Shown here: positions 38,328 to 47,502 of the stretch, piece by piece
Position numbering within the stretch: the first letter of the stretch is position 1
Layout: each line of letters begins with the position of its first letter
NCBI GenBank assembly: GCA_031421855.1
Contig: JANOPN010000043.1
Location: 11,644 to 75,643, forward strand
DNA length: 64,000 bases
Direction of reading: 5' to 3'
DNA from: JAAFHN01 sp031421855
GTDB lineage: Bacteria > Pseudomonadota > Gammaproteobacteria > Burkholderiales > Burkholderiaceae_C
Made by a program: the position numbers and the translations under genes
Notes under the pieces: generated by a model
Told to the model about the DNA's origin: nothing
Databases searched by the model: none
The model's input: the letters and a program-made list of their open reading frames with translations, nothing else

Positions 38328-39329
38328 ATGCAGGTTTTTAGGGGATTCAAGCGGCCACCGTTTGCTGTGCAGTCACAGCAGCGCTTGCCAAGCGTCGGTT
38401 GCGCGTTGACGATTGGCAACTTTGACGGTGTGCACCGTGGCCACCAAGCCATGTTGGCTTTGTTGAAGTCGGAGGCGAACCACCGAGGTGTGCCCAGCGT
38501 CGTGATGACGTTTGAGCCGCACCCGCGTGATCATTTCGCGGCCAAAACCGGTAACGCCGCTGCCGCGCCTGCGCGAATCGCGACTTTGCGCGACAAACTG
38601 GCCGAGCTGGCCCGCTGTGGGGTTGACCAAGTGGCGGTGCTGCCGTTTAGCGACGCATTTGCAAGCCTGTCGCCGCAAGCGTTCGTCGATGACGTGCTCG
38701 TCAAAGGCATGCGCGCGCGCTACTTGCTGGTCGGAGACGACTTTCGGTTTGGCGCGAAGCGAGGCGGCGACTACGCGATGTTGGACTCAGCCGGTGCCAA
38801 GGCCGGTTTTGATGTCGCTCGCATGATGAGCTACGAGGTGCATGGGTTGCGCGTGTCGTCGTCTGCCGTGCGTGCGGCCTTGCAGGCTGGCGATATGGGG
38901 CTTGCCGCTTCGCTATTGGGGCGGCCGTTTTCGGTCAGCGGGCATGTTGTGCATGGGCAAAAACTGGGCCGGACGCTCGGGTTTCGCACCTTGAATCTGC
39001 GTTTTGCGCACAACAAACCGGCGGCCAGCGGCATTTTTGTCGTTCGGGTCAATGGCCTTGGGGGTGCGCCTGTGCAAGGGGTCGCCAGTTTTGGCGTGCG
39101 CCCAACGGTTGAAGATGCGGGTCGTGTGCTGCTTGAAACCCATGTGTTGAACTGGCCTGCCGAGTTGCCGATCAATGCGGCATATGGTCGATGTGTGAGC
39201 GTTGATTTGCTGCACAAGCTGCACGATGAACTCAAGTACGACTCACTTGAGGCCTTGACTGACGGCATTGAGCGCGACACACAAGCCGCGCGGGCTTGGT
39301 GGTATCAAAATCAGGCAAATTTTGATTGA
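38328..39329 (+). CDS. ribF: Bifunctional riboflavin kinase / FAD synthetase
   Basis: 333 residues from ATG at 38328, with GAGGTG upstream. The FMN adenylyltransferase half has IGNFDGVHRGHQAML at about 32-46 and DDFRFGAKRGGDY. The kinase half starts GRPFSVSGHVVHGQKLGRTLGFRTLN and ends FLHD-type VDLLHKLHDELKY. It makes FMN and FAD. It converges on marR with a repeat between the stops. Confidence 0.95.
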   Translation: MQVFRGFKRPPFAVQSQQRLPSVGCALTIGNFDGVHRGHQAMLALLKSEANHRGVPSVVMTFEPHPRDHFAAKTGNAAAAPARIATLRDKLAELARCGVDQVAVLPFSDAFASLSPQAFVDDVLVKGMRARYLLVGDDFRFGAKRGGDYAMLDSAGAKAGFDVARMMSYEVHGLRVSSSAVRAALQAGDMGLAASLLGRPFSVSGHVVHGQKLGRTLGFRTLNLRFAHNKPAASGIFVVRVNGLGGAPVQGVASFGVRPTVEDAGRVLLETHVLNWPAELPINAAYGRCVSVDLLHKLHDELKYDSLEALTDGIERDTQAARAWWYQNQANFD

Positions 39330-39338
39330 AATACCCCA

Positions 39339-39370
39339 TTGGTCACCGGATTCATTGGGTTTGTTGCTAT
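39339..39370 (+). repeat. Interspersed short repeat, copy 10, consensus-like
   Basis: An exact match to the consensus. It fills the 40-bp space between convergent ribF and marR, and its last base is the first base of the marR stop codon on the opposite strand. Confidence 0.95.
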
Positions 39371-39831
39371 TATTTTATTGACATTTTCTCCATCAACTCA
39401 GCCGCCATGATCAACACTTGGCGCTCGGTTGCAGACAATTTGGCAAGGGCTGTGCCCAGCCACAGATCGCGCTGAGCCATGTCTCTGGCCAAGGCCAGTT
39501 GGCCGTCTCGCGTGATTTCAAGCAGCTGCTGGCGCTTGTCGCTTGGGTCGCTAACGCGTACCAGCAAGCCCTGGCGCTCAAGCTCGGCGAACACGCGCGT
39601 CAGCGACTGCGGCTGTTGCCCCTCGGCTTTGGCGATGCCGCCCGGCGTTTGCTGACCGTCGAGGTGCAAATGCGCCAAAACACTCAGTGCGTTGGATGCA
39701 AGCGGCGAGTCGTTTGAGTTTCGGTTAGGAGCGTCCAAGCGCTGCGATCGAAGTCGCCTCGCTAGCTTCAAAACGCTGCGGCGTAGCGCTGAAGTCGGGT
39801 CGTTGGTGGCGGAGTCGATTGGCACGATCAC
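39370..39831 (-). CDS. MarR-family transcriptional regulator
   Basis: 153 residues from a GTG. The winged helix is clear: QTPGGIAKAEGQQPQSLTRVFAELERQGLLVR, then SDPSDKRQQLLEITRDG as the wing. It is divergent from the hydroxylase gene at 39909 (77 bp gap) and may control it. Its stop codon abuts a repeat. Confidence 0.88.
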   Translation of the reverse strand: MIVPIDSATNDPTSALRRSVLKLARRLRSQRLDAPNRNSNDSPLASNALSVLAHLHLDGQQTPGGIAKAEGQQPQSLTRVFAELERQGLLVRVSDPSDKRQQLLEITRDGQLALARDMAQRDLWLGTALAKLSATERQVLIMAAELMEKMSIK

Positions 39832-39908
39832 TCGTTTGTGTCAGAATAAAGTAAGATGCGCTTACTAAAAATAGACTCTATTCCTGCAAACAAACTTGGA
39901 AATTCGAA

Positions 39909-40814
39909 ATGAGGCAAGTACTTTTATACGCATTGCTGATTGTATTGTCGGTCGCCTTGATCGAGGCATGGGTGTTGTCGCGGTGGCCGCGCGGATACGA
40001 TTGGCGGGCGTTTTGGGCGACCATGGCTAACTTGGTGGCGCGCACGGCATTGGGCATTGTGTTTCCATTGTCGTTAGCTTCACCGCTTTTTGAACTGGCT
40101 TGGGAGCATCGGGTAACGACGGTGCCGTTGAATGCGATGACGGCTTTTGCGGCGCTCTTCATTGGGCAAGAATTTTGCTACTACTGGTACCACCGCGCGT
40201 CGCACCGCATGCGGTGGTTTTGGGCGAACCACGCCGTGCATCATTCGTCAAACGAATTGACGCTGGCGTCGGCTTTGCGAATTGGGGTGATGGGTAAATT
40301 GATGGGGTCTGCCGCGTTTTTTGCACCTTTGGTGTGGCTCGGGTTTCGGGTTGAGGTGGTACTTGCCGCGTTGGCGTTCAACTTGCTCTACCAGTTCTGG
40401 ATCCACGCGACCTGGATTCCCAAGCTGGGTTGGCTTGAGTGGGTGCTCAACACCCCATCGGCGCACCGAGTGCACCATGGCGCAAATGTGGAGTACCTGG
40501 ATGCCAACTATGGCGGCGTGCTCATCGTGTTTGATCGGTTGTTTGGCACCTACAGGGCCGAACGCGATGACATCACCATCCGATATGGCTTGGTACGACC
40601 CCAACTCAGCCACAACCCGCTGCGAGTTGAGGGCCGGGAGTGGCTCGGTTTAGGCCGAGATTTACTCGCCGCCAAGAGCTTGAAGGAGGCGGCAGGCCAT
40701 TTGGTGATGCCGCCTGGTTGGCGAATGGACGGCTTTGGCGATACGACGGAGGCGCTTCAGCGCCGCGCGACTGCCGCAAAAGCCGCAGCAAAATCCTCAG
40801 CGATTCAGGCGTGA
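39909..40814 (+). CDS. Sterol desaturase/fatty acid hydroxylase superfamily protein
   Basis: 301 residues with 4-5 membrane helices. The His-rich di-iron motifs are HRASHRMRW, HAVHHSSNELTLA and HRVHHG. It is an inner-membrane di-iron hydroxylase or desaturase for a lipid; sterols are unlikely in this bacterium. The C-terminus is an Ala/Lys-rich tail. It may be under control of the divergent MarR gene. Confidence 0.88.
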   Translation: MRQVLLYALLIVLSVALIEAWVLSRWPRGYDWRAFWATMANLVARTALGIVFPLSLASPLFELAWEHRVTTVPLNAMTAFAALFIGQEFCYYWYHRASHRMRWFWANHAVHHSSNELTLASALRIGVMGKLMGSAAFFAPLVWLGFRVEVVLAALAFNLLYQFWIHATWIPKLGWLEWVLNTPSAHRVHHGANVEYLDANYGGVLIVFDRLFGTYRAERDDITIRYGLVRPQLSHNPLRVEGREWLGLGRDLLAAKSLKEAAGHLVMPPGWRMDGFGDTTEALQRRATAAKAAAKSSAIQA

Positions 40815-41350
40815 GCGTCGAGCGCGCCGCGCAAGTAAACGAGTGACTCGACCTCGGCGGTAATGGGCTCATGAGCTGTGCCTTGGGCAACCCAGTGAAA
40901 GCCGCCGGCTTCAATCAAGAGGTCAGCCCCAACACGCAGCCGACCGGATATCAAGACACACGACTCGTCACGCGCGTGGGCATGTGCATGAAGCACCGCG
41001 CCGGGCTGCATTCGCAACATGATCGCCACGTCGTCAGCTGCCAAACGATGCAGCGTTTTACGCTCAACTCCGGGCAATATGACTCGCCACTTGCCCTCGT
41101 CGGCGTTGACCGTGACCACGTTTGCGGTCACGACGATTGCGGCTGCAGTCGCTTGGGAGCGGGATCTCTCGGGGGCAACCTGCTTCATTGCGCGGCGCAG
41201 TGTGAGACCGACTCGGTCAATCAAAGCGTCGTCACCGGGCTGAAGAATGCTGCTTTGGCTGTTCGATATCGCGTCAAGTACGCGTTGTGAGTCGACGCTG
41301 CCGTCAAAAGCGAAATCGGGTCGCAGGGTCAAGTTTGATGGGTTGTTCAT
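40805..41350 (-). CDS. Cupin-domain protein, probable anti-sigma factor (ChrR-like)
   Basis: 181 residues, 12 bp downstream of the sigma factor gene. The C-terminal cupin has LHAHAHARDESCVLISGRL, whose His residues and Glu are metal ligands in cupins, and a second strand with GGFHWVAQGTAHEP. The N-terminal half lacks the HxxxCxxC zinc motif of the ChrR anti-sigma domain, so inhibition would use another mode. Position strongly suggests it controls the sigma factor. Confidence 0.75.
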   Translation of the reverse strand: MNNPSNLTLRPDFAFDGSVDSQRVLDAISNSQSSILQPGDDALIDRVGLTLRRAMKQVAPERSRSQATAAAIVVTANVVTVNADEGKWRVILPGVERKTLHRLAADDVAIMLRMQPGAVLHAHAHARDESCVLISGRLRVGADLLIEAGGFHWVAQGTAHEPITAEVESLVYLRGALDAHA

Positions 41351-41362
41351 GGCTTGTTTGGG

Positions 41363-42130
41363 TCATTGTCCGAGGGCAGTGCGCAGTTTGGCGAGAGAGC
41401 GGCTGGTGAGGGACTTCACGGTGCCCAGCGGCAGCGAAGTGGCGAGCGCAATTTCGCTGTGACTCATGTCGCGAAAATACGCCAGGCTCAGCACCCAGCG
41501 TTCGTTGTGCGACAAATCAGCCAGTGCCCTGCGAACCAATGACTGAGACTGCGTGGATTCCAACAAAGCTTGGGGCGTGGATTCACTGGGCGCAGCAATT
41601 GAATCGATCAAGGATGTGCTTGACGAATCCGCGTCCGATGCGATGCCCTCGTCAAGCGACAGCGTCTTTCGAAGTTTTTCATTGCGCAGCTTGTCCAAAG
41701 CGCGGCTTCGCACAATGGTGAGCAACCAAGCGCCGGCTTGGCCTCGATTGGCATCGAATGTGGTCAGGTTCTTCCACGCCTGCAAGTAGCTGTCGGCCAG
41801 CACATCCTCGGCGTATCGCTCGGTTGCAACCCGCCTTGCTACACACAAGGCCAATGCGGCACTCTCCGCATAGAACTCGGCAAAGAGCTGGCGAGCCGCG
41901 TCCAAGGGGCTGGCGATGTCGGCCGTCGGAGCGGATTGAATCAATGCGGCCGCACGCGACAGCAAATTTGCCCAGCGGTCGTTGCGCTGGGCTTGGAAAG
42001 TTTCAAATTGGGCGGTGTCGTCTGCAGCTTGCATGAGTCGGTTGGTACCGCTGCGACTCAAAGAGGTCGCGGCATGGGCGCGATTGTCTCGCATTGACAC
42101 CGCCTCGGTCGATGCAAACGCGGGTTTCAC
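41363..42130 (-). CDS. ECF-type RNA polymerase sigma factor
   Basis: 255 residues from a GTG overlapping the upstream stop (GTGA). Region 2 is FAEFYAESAALALCVARRV to AEDVLADSYLQAWKNLTTFD; region 4 is LSHNERWVLSLAYFRDMSHSEIA to GTVKSLTSRSLAKLR. The ~70-residue N-terminal extension is long for an ECF factor. It sits in the DUF3034, hemoglobin, cupredoxin and cupin operon and may act on the promoter at 44235-44263. Confidence 0.9.
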   Translation of the reverse strand: MKPAFASTEAVSMRDNRAHAATSLSRSGTNRLMQAADDTAQFETFQAQRNDRWANLLSRAAALIQSAPTADIASPLDAARQLFAEFYAESAALALCVARRVATERYAEDVLADSYLQAWKNLTTFDANRGQAGAWLLTIVRSRALDKLRNEKLRKTLSLDEGIASDADSSSTSLIDSIAAPSESTPQALLESTQSQSLVRRALADLSHNERWVLSLAYFRDMSHSEIALATSLPLGTVKSLTSRSLAKLRTALGQ

Positions 42131-42810
42131 GATCTGCGTCGGCGCGGCACAACTTGAAGCTTGAACTCAAGCTTGGTAGGTTGGGCTTGTGTGTTGACAG
42201 CGGAGAAGCTCATGGTTTGCGCGGGCAAGTCAATCAATTGGTCAGCCTGCCACACCCGAACCTGCGCGCCGGCTTCGGGCAGGTCGTCAAAACGCACGCT
42301 GCCGTTGGCATCGGTGCGAGCCGCCCACGGCGAATCAGTCACGTAAACATGGCCGCGCATGGCGCTGTGCAAATGGCAACCCAACAAGATGGCCCCCGCC
42401 TTGTCGGCGGTGACTTCTTGCACCTTGACCGGCTTGCCGTCGGTTTTGGCATCCATGCGAAGCTCAAATCCACCCCCTGCGCCCGCGCTGAACTGCGCCG
42501 CACCAGCGGCGGTGCCGCGAACGTGGTGATCGTACGGATCAAGGTTGCTGAACTTGAGTTTTGCACCGACGCCAACGATGCTGAGTGCTGGCACATACGC
42601 CGATTTTTCGTTGATGATGGTCTGTTCTTTTGCCAGGCCTTTTTGACCCGCAGCCAGTGTTCGCCCGGGCACGGAGACGACGACCACCGCGTCAGCAACC
42701 GGTTTGCCTTCGCGATCAATGACGGTGACCTGAACGCTTGCCGCTGCGGCGCAAGCTGAGGCGGTGAGAAGAAGCAGGGCCAAAACGGGTCGCAGCTGGG
42801 TGTTTTTCAC
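42127..42810 (-). CDS. Cupredoxin-like periplasmic protein (methylamine-utilisation type)
   Basis: 227 residues from a GTG, with a signal peptide ending near SACAAAA. The first part resembles a carboxypeptidase-regulatory beta fold (VTVIDREGKPVADAVVVVS). A plastocyanin-like site follows: a His in LDPYDHHVRG and a Cys-His pair in GCHLHSAMRGHVYV. It may bind copper and pass electrons in the periplasm. It lies between the hemoglobin and sigma genes. Confidence 0.75.
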   Translation of the reverse strand: MKNTQLRPVLALLLLTASACAAAASVQVTVIDREGKPVADAVVVVSVPGRTLAAGQKGLAKEQTIINEKSAYVPALSIVGVGAKLKFSNLDPYDHHVRGTAAGAAQFSAGAGGGFELRMDAKTDGKPVKVQEVTADKAGAILLGCHLHSAMRGHVYVTDSPWAARTDANGSVRFDDLPEAGAQVRVWQADQLIDLPAQTMSFSAVNTQAQPTKLEFKLQVVPRRRRS

Positions 42811-42822
42811 GATTGAATTCCT

Positions 42823-43278
42823 TTACTTGACAGTGACCACGTCACGGTGCATGAAGGCCAGTTTGGCCAACAGTTCGTTTTGCGCGGCGAATGGGATGCG
42901 TTGCTCGGTCATCGTGGCCTGGAGCAACTCAACCAAGGCGTTGAACTGCGCAGTGGTGATGTCGTGGTCGCGGTGAGCGGTTTTCATGTCCGCGCCTTTG
43001 TACACACAAGGGCCGCCGAGTACGTGGCAAAACTGGTCAACCAGTTGTTCTTTGACTCGGGTGTGGTTGGTTGGCTTGAATGACGGCGAGGTGCGCGCAT
43101 CAGCAAGCAACTTGACCATGAAGTCGTCCATGAGCTTGACCAGTCCGGGTTTGCCGCCGAATGCGTCAAATGACGCGGTTTGCTGAGGTGCTTGCGCATT
43201 GGCGTTTAGGGGCAGCGCAGCAAATGCCAATGCGCTGGTCGCAATCGCAGCAGCTAAGAGTTTTTTGAGTTTGATCAT
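42823..43278 (-). CDS. Group I truncated hemoglobin with export signal
   Basis: 151 residues from ATG at 43278 (MIKLKKLLAAAIATSALAFA); the longer upstream frame crosses the next gene. The signal peptide ends near NANAQA. The globin has FDAFGGKPGLVKLMDDF at the start and HRDHDITTAQFNALVELL around the proximal His. Two Cys (QFCHVLGGPC) may pair in the periplasm. Exported truncated hemoglobins are uncommon; NO or O2 chemistry is likely but unproven. Confidence 0.85.
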   Translation of the reverse strand: MIKLKKLLAAAIATSALAFAALPLNANAQAPQQTASFDAFGGKPGLVKLMDDFMVKLLADARTSPSFKPTNHTRVKEQLVDQFCHVLGGPCVYKGADMKTAHRDHDITTAQFNALVELLQATMTEQRIPFAAQNELLAKLAFMHRDVVTVK

Positions 43279-43304
43279 GTTGTGTCCGTGAATCGGGTTG
43301 AAGT

Positions 43305-44210
43305 TCAAAACGCAGCTTGTGCCGACAAATACCAACCCGTTTGCCGAGCGGCAACGAACGGCGGAGCAATTTGGCCCAGATCGACGTAAGCGCCGGTGAG
43401 CGAGAAGTTTTTGCTCGGTGCCCAAGCGATGAAGATGTCTTTCCATTCTTGTTCGGCCAAAACCCCGTTGCCCAAAATGTTGTTCAGGTTGTCGGGCTTT
43501 TTGCGGTACTCAATGCCCACAGCCACGCTGGGTGACAGCAGTTTGGCGACCGACAGCTCGGGCATCACCCGGCGGCCGCTTTGTTTGCTGCTGCCAAAAC
43601 CCAGCAAACCATTTTGGTTTGCCTGGGTTGAGCGAAGTGTGGCGTTGACCAAAATCCCGGGGGCGAGAAAGAGCTTGGTCGCGCTCACGTAAAAATCGGT
43701 GCCACTGGTTTTTGCGCCCAAGGCGGTGAGCGTGGGTTTCAAGCCGCCCGAATCGAGCGACTTGCTCATTAAACCGACCGATATTTGCGGCATGACGGTG
43801 TCGCTGTCCAAAATGCCATTGCCTGCCACGCGCACCTTCACGCCGGTGATGGTTTGCTTGAGACTCAGCCCGGGCAAACCAAGTGCCACACCGGTTGGGC
43901 CGGTGTCAAAGCTTTGTTTGGCAACGCTGAGCTCAACGCGGTCGTTCCAAGCCACGGCCGCGCCGTAGACGTTCAAGCGGTAGTCTTGGGTTTTGGCTTT
44001 GCTTGCGAAGGCGGTTGCGCCCCATTCGCTGGTGGTGGCGTTGGTGCCGATCAGCGCCCAAGGGCTGATGCCGCCGCCAGCAACGCCGTCGACGCTGCTG
44101 ACACCGCCGGTGAGTTTGAGTTTGCCGGTGTCAGCCAGAGCTTGGCTACTCGCAGCCAAGGCGCATGCAGCGCTCAAAGCGATGGCAAGGCGCGAAATCG
44201 AAAAAACCAT
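43305..44210 (-). CDS. DUF3034 family outer-membrane beta-barrel candidate
   Basis: 301 residues. Signal peptide ends near SQALA. The mature part has amphipathic strands and Gly-rich turns throughout (GKLKLTGGVSSVDGVAGGG near the start) and ends in a C-terminal aromatic WYLSAQAAF, typical of outer-membrane barrels. The DUF3034 family is of unknown function. It is the first gene of the operon. Confidence 0.78.
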   Translation of the reverse strand: MVFSISRLAIALSAACALAASSQALADTGKLKLTGGVSSVDGVAGGGISPWALIGTNATTSEWGATAFASKAKTQDYRLNVYGAAVAWNDRVELSVAKQSFDTGPTGVALGLPGLSLKQTITGVKVRVAGNGILDSDTVMPQISVGLMSKSLDSGGLKPTLTALGAKTSGTDFYVSATKLFLAPGILVNATLRSTQANQNGLLGFGSSKQSGRRVMPELSVAKLLSPSVAVGIEYRKKPDNLNNILGNGVLAEQEWKDIFIAWAPSKNFSLTGAYVDLGQIAPPFVAARQTGWYLSAQAAF

Positions 44211-44234
44211 GTGGACTCCTGTTGTTCAAACAGC

Positions 44235-44263
44235 TATACGCCCACGTTGTCCGCTTGGATGCA
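44235..44263 (-). promoter_or_regulatory. Candidate ECF-sigma promoter of the DUF3034 operon
   Basis: On minus, TGCATCC (44257-44263), a 16-bp spacer and CGTATA (44235-44240) give a layout usual for ECF promoters. The predicted start lies about 18 nt before the ATG, with CAGGAG as ribosome binding site. The sigma factor encoded downstream would then regulate itself. Confidence 0.5.
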
Positions 44264-44314
44264 CTTTTGGACAAAAACTGGCCCAAACCAACAAATATAT
44301 GAACAAATCAGTGC

Positions 44315-44346
44315 TTGGTCACCGGATTCATTGACTTTGATGCTAT
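44315..44346 (+). repeat. Interspersed short repeat, copy 11
   Basis: Near consensus, with TTGACTTTGATGCTAT at the right, as in the dinB and rarA type. It ends 10 bp before the minus-strand stop of the dehydratase gene. Confidence 0.92.
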
Positions 44347-44355
44347 CAAAAATGA

Positions 44356-45294
44356 CTAAACTGCTAGGGTCACGAGATCGACGTTCGCTCCGCAAATCAC
44401 CAAACAGGCTGATTCTCCTGCGTTGAGTCGCACTGCGCCGGTTTGCAATGCAGCCAATGGCAGTGCTGCGGCAGGTTCAACAGCGAGTCGAAGCTCTGCC
44501 CAAAGCGTTTTTTGCGCATGGATGATGGCTGCGTCGTGGAGCAGGTGCGCATGTTTGACCCACTGCTGGGTGATTTGCCAGCCCAGCGTGCCGATGCGCT
44601 TGGCGCCCAGCGAGTCGGCTGCGATGCCCGATACAGCCACGTCCACAGGTTCATGTTGACAGCGGGCTGCATGCAAAGTGGGCGCTAACTCTGGCTCAAG
44701 CGCGTGGGCGACACAGCGGTCTTCAAACCACGCCGCCAAGCCGCCAATCAAGCCACCACCACCCACGCTGACCAGCAAATGGTCTGGCACGCCGATTTGG
44801 TCTTCAATCTCCGCGCCCAGCGTCCCTGCGCCTTGAACAACCTCGATTTGGTCGTACGCATGGGTAAGCAAAGCCCCCGTGTGCGCTTGGCGCGCTAGGC
44901 AAGCGGCCAGCGCGTCGGCATACGCCGCACCGACGACGGTGACGGTGGCTCCCAAGGCGGCGAGTCGCGAGCGCTTTGCTGGCGATGAGACCGTTGGCAA
45001 AAAAACCTCGCAAGGCACGCCCAGATGCCGAGCCGCTGCTGCCGTGGCAATGCCCGCGTTGCCGCCCGATGCAACGATCACACCAGCAGCTGGGATTGCG
45101 TTGGACGCGAGCCGATTGAGCATGCCTCGTGCTTTGAAGCTGCCGCTGACTTGCATGTGCTCACATTTGAGCCACAACTCGCCGTTGCCCGCGTTTAAAG
45201 CCTTGGCCGAGACCCGCAGCATGGGGGTTACACGCAAAAAGTCGCCGTGCGCGGCAAACAGCTGCTTTTGCGCGGCTTGGATTTCCGCTCTCAC
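44356..45294 (-). CDS. PLP-dependent threonine/serine dehydratase-like enzyme
   Basis: 312 residues from a GTG overlapping the ispH stop. The PLP-Lys motif [14 protein letters not shown] is near 50; the phosphate cup is [14 protein letters not shown], and the Gly loop [12 protein letters not shown] follows. There is no regulatory ACT domain. It probably deaminates threonine, serine or hydroxy-aspartate; racemase activity is another possibility. Confidence 0.88.
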   Translation of the reverse strand: MRAEIQAAQKQLFAAHGDFLRVTPMLRVSAKALNAGNGELWLKCEHMQVSGSFKARGMLNRLASNAIPAAGVIVASGGNAGIATAAAARHLGVPCEVFLPTVSSPAKRSRLAALGATVTVVGAAYADALAACLARQAHTGALLTHAYDQIEVVQGAGTLGAEIEDQIGVPDHLLVSVGGGGLIGGLAAWFEDRCVAHALEPELAPTLHAARCQHEPVDVAVSGIAADSLGAKRIGTLGWQITQQWVKHAHLLHDAAIIHAQKTLWAELRLAVEPAAALPLAALQTGAVRLNAGESACLVICGANVDLVTLAV

Positions 45295-46271
45295 GCTGAC
45301 TCATCCAATGCCGTCGCGTTCAGACGCAATCCCTTGGGCAGCGGGAATTTTGTGTGCTCGGTGATGCCGTCCATTTTGCGTACGCTCAAGGCGCCCAGCT
45401 CCCGCAGCCGCGCGATGACGGCTTGCACCAGCACCTCAGGTGCAGACGCGCCAGCGGTGAGGCCCACGCGTTGTTTGCCCGCAAACCACTCAGGCTGCAA
45501 CTCGCTTGCGTCGTCAATCATGTAGGCATCGGTGCCCAAGCGATCGGCGAGTTCTCGCAGGCGGTTGCTGTTGGAGCTGGTCGGGCTGCCGACCACGATG
45601 ACGATGTCGACTTGTGGGGCCATGAGCTTGATGGCATCTTGGCGGTTCTGTGTGGCGTAACAAATGTCTTGTTGTTTTGGCTTTTTGATCAGCGGAAACC
45701 GCGCCACCACCGCGTCGGTGATTTGTGCGGCATCGTCCACGCTGAGGGTGGTTTGCGTCACCACGGCCAACAAGGCGGTTTGGCGCGGCGCGACCGTTGC
45801 GACATCGGCCACGTCTTCAACCAAATGAATGCCCTCGCTCAGCTGGCCCATGGTGCCTTCGACCTCGGGGTGGCCTTTGTGGCCAATCATGATGAACTCG
45901 TAGCCCTCTTTGGCGAGTTTGGCGACTTCCACGTGAACCTTGGTCACAAGCGGGCAAGTGGCATCAAACACCCGAAAACCGCGCCGTTCGGCCTCGACCT
46001 CGACCGATTTGGGCACACCATGAGCTGAAAAGACCAGTGTTGCGTCGGGCGGCACGTCGGCCAAGTCTTCGATGAAGATCGCACCCTTGCTTTTGAGGTC
46101 GTTTACCACGTGGGTGTTGTGCACGATCTCGTGGCGCACGTAGATGGGCGCACCGAACTTTGCGATGGCATGCTCAACGATGTCAATGGCGCGGTCAACG
46201 CCTGCACAAAAGCCGCGTGGCTCGGCCAGCGTGACGACGCGCTCGATGGGGTTGGAGTCAGTCATGTTCAC
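45291..46271 (-). CDS. ispH: 4-hydroxy-3-methylbut-2-enyl diphosphate reductase
   Basis: 326 residues from GTG at 46271, or 324 from ATG at 46265. It is the last step of the MEP isoprenoid pathway. Three Cys for the 4Fe-4S cluster sit in [28 protein letters not shown] and [13 protein letters not shown]. Substrate-binding [10 protein letters not shown] and [13 protein letters not shown] are present. It follows fkpB with a GTGA overlap, a conserved pairing. Confidence 0.96.
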   Translation of the reverse strand: MNMTDSNPIERVVTLAEPRGFCAGVDRAIDIVEHAIAKFGAPIYVRHEIVHNTHVVNDLKSKGAIFIEDLADVPPDATLVFSAHGVPKSVEVEAERRGFRVFDATCPLVTKVHVEVAKLAKEGYEFIMIGHKGHPEVEGTMGQLSEGIHLVEDVADVATVAPRQTALLAVVTQTTLSVDDAAQITDAVVARFPLIKKPKQQDICYATQNRQDAIKLMAPQVDIVIVVGSPTSSNSNRLRELADRLGTDAYMIDDASELQPEWFAGKQRVGLTAGASAPEVLVQAVIARLRELGALSVRKMDGITEHTKFPLPKGLRLNATALDESA

Positions 46272-46732
46272 AGCACCCCGATGATCTTGACCTCAAACCG
46301 CACGGCCATGCCAGCCAGGGGGTGGTTGAAGTCAAACAGCAAACGCTCGGGCTCCACAGCACGAACCACACCTGCGAATTTCGATGAGCCGTCGGGTGTG
46401 GGGAACTGAATCACGTCACCTTCGTGGTAGGTTTCTTGTGGGTCACCCAACTCTCGAAGTAGGCTACGCGCCACCCACTGCTGCATGTCGATGTTGCGCT
46501 CGCCAAAAGCCTCGCCAGCTGCGACTTCAAAAACCTCATGCGCGCCCTCGGGCAGGCCAATCAAGTGGCTTTGCAACACCGGTGCCAGCTCCGGTGTGCC
46601 CAAGCTCAAGGTGGCGGGTTTGTCGTTAAAGGTGTTGATGAAGTCGCCGCCGCCGTACTCACCCAGCCCGCTCAAGCGGTAGTGCAGGGTGAGAAATGAC
46701 TGGGCGTCAACTACAGGTGTGGAGGCAATCAT
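46268..46732 (-). CDS. fkpB: FKBP-type peptidyl-prolyl isomerase (SlyD/FkpB-like)
   Basis: 154 residues from ATG at 46732. It is an FKBP fold with an inserted IF domain: LTLHYRLSG at the start, [20 protein letters not shown] in the middle and [17 protein letters not shown] at the end. Catalytic residues are partly changed, as in FkpB. It assists protein folding in the cytosol. It is divergent from radC. Confidence 0.92.
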   Translation of the reverse strand: MIASTPVVDAQSFLTLHYRLSGLGEYGGGDFINTFNDKPATLSLGTPELAPVLQSHLIGLPEGAHEVFEVAAGEAFGERNIDMQQWVARSLLRELGDPQETYHEGDVIQFPTPDGSSKFAGVVRAVEPERLLFDFNHPLAGMAVRFEVKIIGVL

Positions 46733-46827
46733 GTCGTGTTTTCGGGGTGATTTGGAGCGAGTTGGGCGGCAATGCAAAGCCAGCCCATAAACTCTGATTT
46801 TAAGAACCTGATCGCTAAAACCCCGCC

Positions 46828-47502
46828 ATGTCCGTTAAATCCCTGCCGCAAGAGGCCAGACCGCGCGAAAAGCTGCTTGCCCGCGGCGAGCAAGCCCTGA
46901 GCGACGCCGAGCTTTTGGCCATTGTGTTGCGCACGGGTTTTGCGGGTGTGGGGGTGTTGCAAATGTCGCAACAACTGCTCGACACGTTTGGTGGCTTGAG
47001 TGGTTTGTTGAGCGCGAACGCCGATTCACTCAAGCGCGTCAAGGGCTTGGGCCCCGCTAAGCGTGCCGAAGTCATGGCCGTGATGGGCTTGGCCAAGCGG
47101 GCAATGGCGCAGCAGCTCACTGAGCGACCCGTTTTTGACAACCCCGAGGCGCTCATCACTTATGCGCAAATGCAGCTTGGCGCTCGACCCTACGAGGTGT
47201 TTGCGGTCATCTTCTTGGATGCACGGCAACATTTGATCGCTTTGGAGGAGCTTTTTCGCGGCAGCCTCACCCAAACCAGCGTCTACCCGCGCGAGGTGGC
47301 GGTTCGGGCGCTGCATCACCACGCGCGTTCGGTGGTGTTGGTGCACAACCACCCGTCTGGCGATTTAACGCCCAGCCGCGCCGACGTTGCCTTGACGCGC
47401 CAAATGGCCGCTGCCATGGGTTTAATTGATGTCAATGTGCTGGATCATTTGATTGTTGGGCCAGGTGGCGGTGTGTCGATGCAAGTGGTTGCGCCATGGT
47501 GA
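46828..47502 (+). CDS. radC: DNA repair protein RadC (JAMM/MPN+ fold)
   Basis: 224 residues. The N-terminal helical part carries an HhH segment ([22 protein letters not shown]). The JAMM metal site is present in full as [15 protein letters not shown]. RadC is linked to repair but its exact enzymatic role is unsettled. It overlaps the smr gene by 7 bp. Confidence 0.94.
   Translation: MSVKSLPQEARPREKLLARGEQALSDAELLAIVLRTGFAGVGVLQMSQQLLDTFGGLSGLLSANADSLKRVKGLGPAKRAEVMAVMGLAKRAMAQQLTERPVFDNPEALITYAQMQLGARPYEVFAVIFLDARQHLIALEELFRGSLTQTSVYPREVAVRALHHHARSVVLVHNHPSGDLTPSRADVALTRQMAAAMGLIDVNVLDHLIVGPGGGVSMQVVAPW

Noticed and set aside
40871..41290. A 139-codon plus-strand frame over the cupin gene
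   Set aside because: It is antisense to a cupin gene with clear motifs and operon placement.
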